This document shows positions 53,580 to 61,830 of a DNA stretch of 64,000 nucleotides, piece after piece. The translations under genes were made by a program, and so were the position numbers. The number at the start of each line of letters is the position of its first letter. Position 1 is the first letter of the stretch. The notes under the pieces were generated by a model. The model saw only the letters and a program-made list of their open reading frames with translations, was not told the DNA's origin and did no database searches. The stretch lies in NCBI RefSeq assembly GCF_011022235.1, contig NZ_JAAIYP010000039.1, forward strand, positions 1-64,000, read 5' to 3'. This stretch comes from Magnetospirillum aberrantis SpK. Its GTDB lineage: Bacteria > Pseudomonadota > Alphaproteobacteria > Rhodospirillales > Magnetospirillaceae.

Positions 53580-55076
53580 ATGAAGCTGTTTCCCGTGCGC
53601 GGCGGCATCCATCCCGAGTATCGCAAGGACGCGACCTCGGAAGCCGCCATCACCCCGCTGCCGCTGCCGACCGCGTTGTACCTGCCGCTGCAACAACATA
53701 TCGGCGCCCCGGCCGAGCCGGTGGTCGAGGCCGGGCAACGGGTGTTGAAGGGCCAGTTGTTGGCCCATGCCGGCGGCTCGGTCTCCGCCCCCACCCACGC
53801 CCCCACCTCGGGCGTGGTCGAGGCCATCACCGAAGTAGCGGCGCCGCATCCGTCGGGGCTGACGCAAAAGACCATCGTCCTGTTGCCCGACGGCCGCGAG
53901 GAATGGGCCGAACTGCCCGCCCCCATCGCCGATCCCTTCGCCACCGCCCCCGAGATCCTCCGTCGTCGGGTGGCGGAAAGCGGCATCGTCGGCCTTGGCG
54001 GCGCCACCTTCCCGTCGGCGATCAAGCTGTCTCTCGGCACGCAAAAGAAGATCGACACCTTGTTGCTGAACGGCGCCGAATGCGAGCCGTACCTGACCTG
54101 CGACGACCGCGTCATGCGCGAACACGCCGCCGAAGTGGTGGACGGCGCCCGCATCATGGCCCACATCCTGGGCGCCCCCAAGGTGGTGGTCGGCATCGAG
54201 GCCAACAAACCCGCCGCCATCGCCGCCATGACCGACGCAGCCAAGCAATTCGGCAACGTCGAAGTGGTGCCGGTACCGGTGCAATATCCCATGGGGTCGG
54301 AACGCCACCTGACCCAGGCCATCACCGGCCTTGAGACCCCGGCACGCAAGCTGACCGCCGATCTCGGCGTGGTGGTGCACAACGTCGGCACCGCACGCGC
54401 CGTGCACCACGCGGTGCGCTTCGGCCGGCCGCTGCTGTCCCGTGTGGTCACCGTGTCGGGCGGCGCCGTCGCCAAGCCGGCCAACCTTGAAGTGCCGCTG
54501 GGCACGCTGGTTTCCGATCTGGTCGCCTTTTGCGGCGGCCTGACCCAGCCGCCGCGCCGCATCGTCAACGGCGGCCCGATGATGGGCCAGCCGTTGCCCG
54601 GCCTTGAGGTGCCGGTGGTCAAGGGGACTTGCGGCATCCTGGCGCTGACCGCCGGGGAATGCGACGAGCAACCGCCGGGACCGTGCATCCGTTGCGGCAC
54701 CTGCGTCACCATCTGCCCGTGCGGATTGGTTCCGGTCGAGATGGCCGCCTATATCCGCCACGACAAGCTGGACGCCGCCGCCAAGGTCGGCGTCATGGAT
54801 TGCGTGTCGTGCGGGTCGTGCTCGTACGTCTGCCCGTCGCACATTCCGCTGGTGCATTACTTCAACTACGCCAAGGGCGCCATCACCGCCGCCGATCGCG
54901 ACCGCCGCAAACAGGACAGCACCAAGGCCCTGATCGAGGCGCATAACGACCGCGTCGAGAAGGCGCTGGCCGCCAAGAAAGCCGCGGCCGCCGCGGCCGC
55001 CGCCAAGCGCGCGGCCGAAGCCGCGGCCGCCCAGGCTTCTTCCGAAACCTCCGCCGACAAGCAGGGCAATCCATGA
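53580..55076 (+). CDS. rnfC: Rnf complex NADH-side subunit RnfC
   Basis: 498-aa soluble subunit with a flavin/NADH-binding domain like NuoF (GLGGATFPSAIKL, LLLNGAECEPYLTCDDR) and two 4Fe-4S motifs beginning at Cys369 (CIRCGTCVTICPCG) and Cys408 (CVSCGSCSYVCPS). The tail is a run of Ala/Lys/Glu (about 60 residues) of the kind seen in other proteobacterial RnfC. The stop codon overlaps the rnfD start. Confidence 0.95.
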   Translation: MKLFPVRGGIHPEYRKDATSEAAITPLPLPTALYLPLQQHIGAPAEPVVEAGQRVLKGQLLAHAGGSVSAPTHAPTSGVVEAITEVAAPHPSGLTQKTIVLLPDGREEWAELPAPIADPFATAPEILRRRVAESGIVGLGGATFPSAIKLSLGTQKKIDTLLLNGAECEPYLTCDDRVMREHAAEVVDGARIMAHILGAPKVVVGIEANKPAAIAAMTDAAKQFGNVEVVPVPVQYPMGSERHLTQAITGLETPARKLTADLGVVVHNVGTARAVHHAVRFGRPLLSRVVTVSGGAVAKPANLEVPLGTLVSDLVAFCGGLTQPPRRIVNGGPMMGQPLPGLEVPVVKGTCGILALTAGECDEQPPGPCIRCGTCVTICPCGLVPVEMAAYIRHDKLDAAAKVGVMDCVSCGSCSYVCPSHIPLVHYFNYAKGAITAADRDRRKQDSTKALIEAHNDRVEKALAAKKAAAAAAAAKRAAEAAAAQASSETSADKQGNP

Positions 55077-56146
55077 GCGCGTTGACCGACAAGAGCGGGC
55101 CGTTCACCCACGCGCCCAACTCCGTCCCCCGGATCATGAACACGGTGCTGCTGGCGCTGGCACCGGCCACCTTGTTCGAGCTTTACCTGTTCGGCTGGCC
55201 GGCGGTGTTCCTGTTCGTCATCTCCGTCGCCTCGTGCAAGCTGGCCGAGGCCGGATGCCTTTGGCTGGCCGGCAAGCCGGTCGCCCCCACCCTGCGCGAC
55301 AGTTCGGCGGCGCTGACCGGCTGGCTGTTGGCCATGAGCCTGCCGCCGTGGGCGCCGTGGTGGGTGCCGGTGGTGGGCGCGGTGTTCGCCATCCCCCTGG
55401 CCAAGCATGTGTTCGGCGGTCTGGGCCAGAACGTGTTCAACCCGGCCATGGTGGCGCGCGTGGCGCTTTTGGTGTCGTTCCCGGTGCAGATGACGCTGTT
55501 CGTGGCGCCGCAGCCGCTGTTCAGCGCCGGCGCGCCGGGCTTCCTTGAGGCGCTGTCCATCACCTTCGGCGCCGGCGCGGTCGATTCCATGAGCGCCGCC
55601 AGCGCGCTGGGCTACGTCAAGACCGAGCTGTCGCGCGGTATCCCGGTGGCCGAATCGCTTCGGCACGTCCCCGACCTGATGGATCTGGCCTTCGGATCCA
55701 AGCCCGGCTCCATGGGCGAGACCTCGGTGGTGCTGATCCTGTTGGGCGGTCTGTTCCTGTTGGTGCGCCGGATCATCTCGTGGCACATCCCGGTGGCGGT
55801 GATCGGCACCTTGTTCGTGCTGGGCACCTTGTTCAACACCCTCGACCCCGCCCGCTACACGCCGGGCATGTTCCATGTGCTGTCGGGCGCCACCATGTTG
55901 GGCGCGTTCTTCATCGCCACCGACTACGTCACCTCGCCGGTGTCCAAGAAAGGGCAACTGGTGTTCGGCGTCGGCGTCGGTCTGCTGACCTGGGCGATCC
56001 GCAGTTATGCCGGCTATCCCGAGGGCATGGCCTTCGCGGTGCTGCTGATGAACTCGCTGACGCCGATCATCGACCAGCAATTCCGCCCGCGTGCCTTCGG
56101 TCGCACCCGCAAGGGCGAACCCTTGCCGCTGAAGGGGGAGAAATGA
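55073..56146 (+). CDS. rnfD: Rnf complex subunit RnfD
   Basis: 357-aa membrane subunit with about nine hydrophobic segments and a covalently bound FMN. The flavinylation sequence HVLSGATMLG places the acceptor at Thr274. The N-terminal PFTHAPNSVPRIMNTVL and the late VTSPVSKKGQLVFG are family blocks. ATGA overlaps link it to rnfC and rnfG. Confidence 0.95.
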   Translation: MSALTDKSGPFTHAPNSVPRIMNTVLLALAPATLFELYLFGWPAVFLFVISVASCKLAEAGCLWLAGKPVAPTLRDSSAALTGWLLAMSLPPWAPWWVPVVGAVFAIPLAKHVFGGLGQNVFNPAMVARVALLVSFPVQMTLFVAPQPLFSAGAPGFLEALSITFGAGAVDSMSAASALGYVKTELSRGIPVAESLRHVPDLMDLAFGSKPGSMGETSVVLILLGGLFLLVRRIISWHIPVAVIGTLFVLGTLFNTLDPARYTPGMFHVLSGATMLGAFFIATDYVTSPVSKKGQLVFGVGVGLLTWAIRSYAGYPEGMAFAVLLMNSLTPIIDQQFRPRAFGRTRKGEPLPLKGEK

Positions 56147-56742
56147 GCAAGCCATCCTACGTCCATGGCCTGATCCTCGGCGCGTTCTGCCTGGGCTTCG
56201 GCGTGGTGCTGGCCGGCACCGACATGGTGACCAGCGCCCCCATCGCCCAGCGTGCGCTTGAAGACAAGCAAAACGCCCTGTCCAAGGTCATCCCGCCGGG
56301 CATCCACGACAACGTGCCGGTCACCGACACCATCACGCTGTCCAACCACGACGGCAAGCCGATCACCATCTACCGCGCCACCAAGGGCGGCAAGGTGACG
56401 GGCGTCGCCTATCAGATCGAGGGCTCGGGCTATGCCGGCGAGATGCGGCTGATGCTGGCGGTCGACGCCGACGGCAAGATTTTGGGCGTGCGCGCCCTGG
56501 CCCACAAGGAAACCCCCGGCCTGGGCGACAAGATCGACACCGCCAAGACCGACTGGATCACCCGCTTCGACGGCCTGTTCCTGGGCAACCCGCCGGCCGA
56601 CAAGTGGAAAGTGAAGAAGGACGGCGGCGTGTTCGACCAGTTCTCGGGCGCCACCATCACCCCGCGCGGCGTGGTCGCGGCCATTCGCCACGGCCTGGAA
56701 TTCTTCGCCGAAAACAAGACCCAATTGCTGGAGGTCCGCTGA
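56143..56742 (+). CDS. rnfG: Rnf complex FMN-bearing subunit RnfG
   Basis: 199-aa periplasmic subunit with an N-terminal anchor (GLILGAFCLGFGVVLAG) and an FMN_bind domain (ALAHKETPGLGDKI). The FMN-acceptor motif FSGATITP places the threonine at 171. ApbE from the same operon should modify it. Confidence 0.95.
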   Translation: MSKPSYVHGLILGAFCLGFGVVLAGTDMVTSAPIAQRALEDKQNALSKVIPPGIHDNVPVTDTITLSNHDGKPITIYRATKGGKVTGVAYQIEGSGYAGEMRLMLAVDADGKILGVRALAHKETPGLGDKIDTAKTDWITRFDGLFLGNPPADKWKVKKDGGVFDQFSGATITPRGVVAAIRHGLEFFAENKTQLLEVR

Positions 56743-56743
56743 C

Positions 56744-57421
56744 ATGGCCACTCCCTCCTATTCCACCATCGTCAAGGACGGCCTTTGGGACAACAACGGC
56801 GTGCTGTGCATGCTGCTCGGCATGTGTCCGACCATGGCCATGACCACCAGTGCCACCAACGGCTTCGGCATGGGGCTGGCGACGGCCGCCGTGATGGCGT
56901 CGTCGAACCTTCTGGTCGCCATCTTCCGCGGCTACATCACCTATGAAGTGCGCGTGCCGGTGTTCATCCTGATCGTGGCGTCCATGGTGACGCTGGTCGA
57001 TTTGACCATGAACGCCTGGATGCACGAGTTGTACAAGGTGCTGGGCCTGTTCATCCCGCTGATCGTTTCCAACTGCCTGCCGCTGGCCCGCCTGGAATCC
57101 TTCGCCGCCAAGGAGCCGGTGCTGCCGTCCCTGGTTGACGGCATCTTCATGGGATTGGGCTTCACCTTCGCGCTGACCGCCATCGGCGCCATGCGCGAGA
57201 TCGTCGGTTCCGGCACCTTGTTCGCCGACGCCTCGCTGTTGCTGGGCCCGGCCTTCAAGTTCATGGAAATGCGCATCCTGCCGCCCGAGGCCAGCGTGCT
57301 GGTGATGATCCTGCCGCCGGGCGGTTTCCTCGCCACCGGCCTGCTGGTGGCCGGCAAGCGTCTGATCGACATCCGGGCCGGCAAGGCCATTTCCATGGGC
57401 GGCGCCCACTGCGTGGGCTAA
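56744..57421 (+). CDS. rnfE: Rnf complex subunit RnfE
   Basis: 225-aa membrane protein of six hydrophobic segments, homologous to RnfA. GLWDNNGVLCMLLGMCPTMA at the N-terminus and LIVSNCLPLARLE in the middle hold the cysteines shared with RnfA. Starts one base after the rnfG stop. Confidence 0.95.
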   Translation: MATPSYSTIVKDGLWDNNGVLCMLLGMCPTMAMTTSATNGFGMGLATAAVMASSNLLVAIFRGYITYEVRVPVFILIVASMVTLVDLTMNAWMHELYKVLGLFIPLIVSNCLPLARLESFAAKEPVLPSLVDGIFMGLGFTFALTAIGAMREIVGSGTLFADASLLLGPAFKFMEMRILPPEASVLVMILPPGGFLATGLLVAGKRLIDIRAGKAISMGGAHCVG

Positions 57422-57435
57422 GGGAGCGCGGGAAC

Positions 57436-57711
57436 ATGAACGTCAAGGTGGTCTACGCCAAGCCCGAACGCCAAGTGGTGCTGTCGGTGGAGGTGCCGGA
57501 CGGCGCCACCATCCGGGATGCGCTGGACAAATCGGGCATCCTGGCCCGTTGTCCCGACATCGACTTGACCGTGAACAAGGTCGGGGTGTGGGGCAAGGTG
57601 GTGGAATTGGACGCCGCCCTGGAAAACGGCGCCCGTATCGAAATCTACCGTCCCATCACCTGCGATCCCAAGACGGTGAAGCGCCGGGCCAAGCCGGAGG
57701 CCGAGGCTTGA
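57436..57711 (+). CDS. rnfH: RnfH-family protein
   Basis: 91-aa small protein with the ubiquitin-like fold of the RnfH family (VPDGATIRDALDKSGI, DLTVNKVGVWGK, IEIYRPITCDPKTVKRRA). It is last in the operon, as in Rhodobacter capsulatus. Its role in Rnf assembly is not known. Confidence 0.9.
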   Translation: MNVKVVYAKPERQVVLSVEVPDGATIRDALDKSGILARCPDIDLTVNKVGVWGKVVELDAALENGARIEIYRPITCDPKTVKRRAKPEAEA

Positions 57712-57740
57712 CACGGCATACGCGTAATTACTGATATTTG

Positions 57741-57760
57741 ATATTAACAAAAGTTAATAT
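57741..57760. promoter_or_regulatory. AT-rich dyad upstream of the sulfide:quinone oxidoreductase gene
   Basis: ATATTAAC (57741-57748) and GTTAATAT (57753-57760) form a perfect 8+4+8 palindrome, 107 bases before the ATG. The region around it is the most AT-rich of this part of the window, so it is the likely promoter/operator. ArsR-type sulfide sensors such as BigR/SqrR control this enzyme elsewhere, but no such gene is in view. Confidence 0.5.
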
Positions 57761-57866
57761 GCTGTCTCCCTAAGACCACTGCCACATGGCGACCTTGCGG
57801 ACCGGCGGCCAACGCCGGCCGCCCTGGTCGCGCCCCAGTCAGGCAGGGTGCACGGGAGAACGGACA

Positions 57867-59198
57867 ATGACTACGCGCCCCCCTCTGTCCGCCGGCCTCA
57901 ACCGGCGGCGTTTCCTGCAATTGGGAGCCGCCGGCGCGGCTCTGACGGCGGTTCCGCTGTCGACGGCCACCGCCGACACCAAGGTCGCGACCAAGGCCCA
58001 CATCGTGATCGCCGGAGCTGGAGCCGCCGGCCTGTCCGCGGCACAGCGGCTGATGCAAAAGCTTGACGGCGCCCGCGTCACCATCATCGACAAGCGCAAG
58101 GAACATTTCTACCAGCCGGGCTTCACCCTGATCGCCGGCGGCATCAAGTCCAAGGATTACGTGGTGTCGAGCACGGCCGAATATCTGCCGCGCGACGTCA
58201 CCTGGATCGAGGAGGGAGTGGCCGAGTTCGACCCCGATGCCAACAAGGTGGTCACCGACAGCGGCAAGGCCGTCACCTACGATTATCTGGTTCTGGCCAC
58301 CGGCCTGCGCCTGGATTACGACGCCATCGAAGGCATGGACGTGACCCGCATCGGCACCGACGGCCTGGGCAGCATCTACGCCAGCCCCGACGCGGCGTCC
58401 GCCACCTGGGGCGCCATGGCGCGCTTTGTCGAGACCGGCGGCGTCGGCTTGTTCGGTCGCCCGGACACCGAGATGAAATGCGCCGGTGCCCCCCTGAAAT
58501 ACACCTTCATCACCGACGACCGCCTGCGCCGCGCCGGCAACCGCTCCAAGGCCGAGTTGATCTATTGCGCCCAGAACAAGTCCCTGTTCAGCGTGCCGAT
58601 CGTCTCGGAAAAGGTGCGGATGCTGTTCGGCGACCGCAAGGTCAAGGTCAACCACGACCACGTCATGACCGGCATCGACCTGGGCCGCAAGATGGCGTTC
58701 TACAAGACCCCCACCGGCACCGCTGAGCTCAAGTACGACTTCATCAACGTGGTGCCGCCCATGCGTGCCGCCGAAGCGGTGCGCAATTCCGCCCTGCGCT
58801 GGCAGGACGGCGCCTTCGCCGCCGATGGCTGGGCCGAGGTGGAGAAACCGACGCTGCGCCACCGCCGCTATCCCAACGTCTTCGCGGTGGGCGACGTGGC
58901 CGGCGTGCCCAAGGGCAAGACGGCGGCCAGCGTCAAATGGCAGGTGCCGGTGGCGGTGGACCATCTGGTGGCCGACATCGCCGGCACCACCAGCACCGCC
59001 GTCTACAACGGCTACACCTCGTGCCCGCTGATCACCCGGCTGGGCCGCGCCATGCTGGTCGAGTTCGACTACAACAACGATCTGGTTCCGTCTTTCCCCG
59101 GTGTGGTCGCCCCGCTCGAGGAATTGTGGATTACCTGGGTCATGAAGACCATGGCGCTCAAGCCCACCTACATTTCCATGCTGCGCGGCCGCGCCTGA
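57867..59198 (+). CDS. sqr: Sulfide:quinone oxidoreductase, Tat-exported, type II-like
   Basis: 443-aa FAD enzyme that oxidises sulfide and reduces quinone. Tat signal NRRRFLQLGAAGAALTAVP at residues 13-31, then the FAD motif HIVIAGAGAAGLSAAQ. Active-site cysteines: Cys205 in EMKCAGAPLKY and Cys386 in YTSCPLITRLG, both in the sequence context of the mitochondrial (type II) enzymes; Cys234 in LIYCAQNK is an extra one. The RRYPNVFAVGDVAGVP segment closes the flavin site. ATG at 57867 follows GGAGA. The Tat signal places it at the outer face of the membrane. Confidence 0.9.
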   Translation: MTTRPPLSAGLNRRRFLQLGAAGAALTAVPLSTATADTKVATKAHIVIAGAGAAGLSAAQRLMQKLDGARVTIIDKRKEHFYQPGFTLIAGGIKSKDYVVSSTAEYLPRDVTWIEEGVAEFDPDANKVVTDSGKAVTYDYLVLATGLRLDYDAIEGMDVTRIGTDGLGSIYASPDAASATWGAMARFVETGGVGLFGRPDTEMKCAGAPLKYTFITDDRLRRAGNRSKAELIYCAQNKSLFSVPIVSEKVRMLFGDRKVKVNHDHVMTGIDLGRKMAFYKTPTGTAELKYDFINVVPPMRAAEAVRNSALRWQDGAFAADGWAEVEKPTLRHRRYPNVFAVGDVAGVPKGKTAASVKWQVPVAVDHLVADIAGTTSTAVYNGYTSCPLITRLGRAMLVEFDYNNDLVPSFPGVVAPLEELWITWVMKTMALKPTYISMLRGRA

Positions 59199-59213
59199 TC
59201 TCGGGAGGATGAC

Positions 59214-59558
59214 ATGAAGGAACTCGATCTCGCCGTCTTCTTCTCGGTGTTCCACGAAATGCTGGGCCCGGTGCTGTGGCTGTTGCTGGCGCTTGCCGTC
59301 GGCGGCATCGCCCTGGCGCTTTGGGTGTTCGTCCGCGAGGGCAGCAGCATCGACAGCCGCCGTCTGGTGCGTTCGGAACTGATGGGCCTTTTGGGCGGCG
59401 TCGCCGCCCTGGTGCTGATGGCCGAAGTCACCGTTTCCGGCTTCACCGACGCTGGCGGCCCGGTGGACTGGCTGTTGGTGGGACTGATCTGGGGCATCGG
59501 CCTGGCCGGCACCACCATCCTGGCCTACGGCATCCAGGGCGTCTTCAAGAAGGCGTAA
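59214..59558 (+). CDS. Small membrane protein next to sulfide:quinone oxidoreductase
   Basis: 114-aa protein with three hydrophobic segments (about residues 16-42, 55-73, 85-108) and a charged loop (REGSSIDSRRLVRSEL). It begins 15 bases after the oxidoreductase stop, with GGGAGG upstream, and shares its terminator, so the two form an operon. It resembles small DUF5368-type proteins; that label is tentative. A membrane anchor or quinone-side partner of the enzyme is possible. Confidence 0.7.
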   Translation: MKELDLAVFFSVFHEMLGPVLWLLLALAVGGIALALWVFVREGSSIDSRRLVRSELMGLLGGVAALVLMAEVTVSGFTDAGGPVDWLLVGLIWGIGLAGTTILAYGIQGVFKKA

Positions 59559-59564
59559 CCCGTT

Positions 59565-59599
59565 GGACGCGGGCGGGTTCGCCCGCGTCCCCCTCTTTT
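59565..59599 (+). terminator. Rho-independent terminator of the sqr operon
   Basis: Perfect 11-bp stem (59565-59575 with 59580-59590), GGTT loop, followed by CCCTCTTTT. It lies exactly between the convergent ends of the sqr operon and the ABC exporter operon. Confidence 0.85.
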
Positions 59600-59600
59600 C

Positions 59601-60707
59601 TCAATACATCCGCCGACGGAACAGCCACGCCGCCCCGGTCAGCGTCACCGCCGCCAACACCGCCATCGGCCACACCGAATGCCACACCAGGGCGGCCGGC
59701 ATGTCCTTGAGGAACACCCCCCACAGAACCACCAGGATGTGGCGCACCGGGTTGACCAGGGTCAGGGTCTGCATCCAGTCCGGCATGTTCTGGACCGGTG
59801 TGGCGAAACCCGACAAGATCATGGTCGGCACCATGAAGAAAAAGGCGCCCATGATCGCCTGTTGCTGGGTGGACGCCAGCGCCGAGATGAACAGCCCGAC
59901 CCCGATGGTGCACAGCAGGAACACCGCCAGCGCGCCGTAAAGCAACGCCACCGATCCGGTCAACGGTACGTGGAACCATATCTGGCTGGCGGCGATGATG
60001 ATCGAGCCTTCGACCAGACCGATCAGCATGCCGGGGGCGGTCTTTCCCACCAGAATTTCCCACGGCCTGAGCGGCGTCACCAGCAATTGCTCGAAGGTGC
60101 CGAGTTCGCGCTCGCGCGCCACCGAAAGCCCGGTCACCACCAGCGCCACCACCTGGGTCAGCACGCCGACCAGACCGGGCACCACCACCCACAGGCTTTC
60201 CAGGTTGGGGTTGAACCACACCCGCGTCACCAGGGTCGGCCCCACCGGCTGGCTGGCCTGGGCGGCGATGGCGGCGTTGTGCGAGATGACGATGGTGGTC
60301 AGGTAGCCGGCGGCGATCTGGGCAGAGTTGGAACGCCGCCCGTCCAGGATCACCTGAACCGTCGCCCCCTGGCCGGATTCAAGCCGGCGAGAGAAATCCT
60401 GAGGAATGCGCAGCCCCATCATGGCGTCGCGGCGGTCGATGGCGGCGGCCAGGGCGGCTTCGTCGTCCACCACCTGAAGCCGGGCGAAGGTGGGCGCCCC
60501 CTGGATACGCGCCACCAATTCGCGTGAGGCCAGCCCCTGGTCCTGGTTGAACAGCGCCACGGTGACGTCGGTAACGTCGTAGGTGGCGGCATAGGAAAAC
60601 ACCGCCAATTGGATCAGGGGCGGCACGATCAGCACGAAACGGCTTTTCTTGTCGCGCCACACCGACAGTAATTCCTTGACGATCAGCGCCCAGACACGGC
60701 CCCACAT
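59601..60707 (-). CDS. ABC-2 type permease (YbhR-like)
   Basis: 368-aa membrane subunit of a multidrug-type exporter. One membrane segment near the N-terminus (about residues 25-45), a periplasmic domain of about 130 residues, then five C-terminal hydrophobic segments. The ABC-2 signature LSVARERELGTFEQLLVTPL is present. It follows a similar permease gene by four bases. The pair would form a heterodimer under the double ATPase encoded upstream. Confidence 0.88.
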   Translation of the reverse strand: MWGRVWALIVKELLSVWRDKKSRFVLIVPPLIQLAVFSYAATYDVTDVTVALFNQDQGLASRELVARIQGAPTFARLQVVDDEAALAAAIDRRDAMMGLRIPQDFSRRLESGQGATVQVILDGRRSNSAQIAAGYLTTIVISHNAAIAAQASQPVGPTLVTRVWFNPNLESLWVVVPGLVGVLTQVVALVVTGLSVARERELGTFEQLLVTPLRPWEILVGKTAPGMLIGLVEGSIIIAASQIWFHVPLTGSVALLYGALAVFLLCTIGVGLFISALASTQQQAIMGAFFFMVPTMILSGFATPVQNMPDWMQTLTLVNPVRHILVVLWGVFLKDMPAALVWHSVWPMAVLAAVTLTGAAWLFRRRMY

Positions 60708-60711
60708 GGTG

Positions 60712-61830
60712 TCACTCCAAACTCTTGCGGGTGCGCTTCAGCGTGACCAGCGCCAGGACCAGCGCGATCAGCAACAGCGCCCCGGCATTGGGCAGGATGA
60801 CGCTCCACACGTCGCCGGCCATGAAGATGGTCTGAAGGCAGGTGACGAAATAGCGCGCGGCGACGATGTGCGACAACGCCTCGATCCACAGCGGCATGGA
60901 AGACGGTTCGAACACGAAACCCGACAGCATGAAGGCCGGCAGGAACGCCGCGACGATGGCGATCTGTCCGGCGACGAACTGGTTCTTGGCCACGGTCGAG
61001 ATCAGAAGCCCAAGGTTCAAGGCCCCCACCAGGAACAGCGCCGACACCACCGTCAGGACCCAGAACGACCCGCGCATGGGCACCTGGAACAGGATCAGCG
61101 CGATGGCCACCGACAACGCCATGCCGCCCATGCCCAACACGAAATAGGGGATCACCTTGCCGGCCAGCAGCTCCAGCCGCCCAACCGGAGTGGCGATCAT
61201 CGCCTCCATGGTGCCGCGTTCCCATTCGCGCGCCACCACCAGCGCCGTCAGGATGGTGCCGACCAGGGTCATGTTGATGGCGATCAGTCCCGGCACCAGG
61301 AAATTGCGCGATTCCAACGCCTCGTTGAACCATACCCGCGTCTCGGCGTTCACCGGCACCGCCAGGGCGGCGCCGCGGTCGCGGGCCTCGTATCCCAGCC
61401 ATTTGGCCCACACCCCCTCGGCATAGCCCTTGACCAGCCGGGCGGTGTTGGCGTCGGTGCCGTCCAACAGCACTTGGATGGGGGCGTCCAGTCCGCGCGA
61501 CGCCTGGGCGTCGAAATCGTCGGCCACCACCACCACGCCACGATAACGCCCCGATACCAGACCGTCCTCGGCCGGGCGGCGGTCGCGCAGTTCCTCGACC
61601 TCGAAATAGGGCGAGTTGGCGAAAGCCGTGACCAGGCTGGCGGTCCGCTGCGTGGGCTCGGGCACCACCACCGCCACGGCGACGTGGCGGGCATCCAGCG
61701 AGACGCCATAACCGAACAGCAGCAACAGCACCACCGGCAGCACCAGGGCGATGACGATGGACGACGGATCGCGCACGATCTGCACCATTTCCTTGCGAAC
61801 CAGCGCCCACAGGCGGCGAAGACGGATCAT
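60712..61830 (-). CDS. ABC-2 type permease (YbhS-like)
   Basis: 372-aa permease of the same architecture: N-terminal segment (SSIVIALVLPVVLLLLFGYG), a large external domain, five further segments, and VVAREWERGTMEAMIATPV as the ABC-2 signature. The ATG overlaps the ATPase stop codon (ATGA). Its C-terminus ends with a short basic tail (LKRTRKSLE). Confidence 0.88.
   Translation of the reverse strand: MIRLRRLWALVRKEMVQIVRDPSSIVIALVLPVVLLLLFGYGVSLDARHVAVAVVVPEPTQRTASLVTAFANSPYFEVEELRDRRPAEDGLVSGRYRGVVVVADDFDAQASRGLDAPIQVLLDGTDANTARLVKGYAEGVWAKWLGYEARDRGAALAVPVNAETRVWFNEALESRNFLVPGLIAINMTLVGTILTALVVAREWERGTMEAMIATPVGRLELLAGKVIPYFVLGMGGMALSVAIALILFQVPMRGSFWVLTVVSALFLVGALNLGLLISTVAKNQFVAGQIAIVAAFLPAFMLSGFVFEPSSMPLWIEALSHIVAARYFVTCLQTIFMAGDVWSVILPNAGALLLIALVLALVTLKRTRKSLE

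Noticed and set aside
57738-57751. FNR/CRP-type site (TTGAT-N4) upstream of sqr
   Set aside because: Only the left half matches; the right half reads ACAAA instead of ATCAA. The overlapping perfect palindrome is the better signal.
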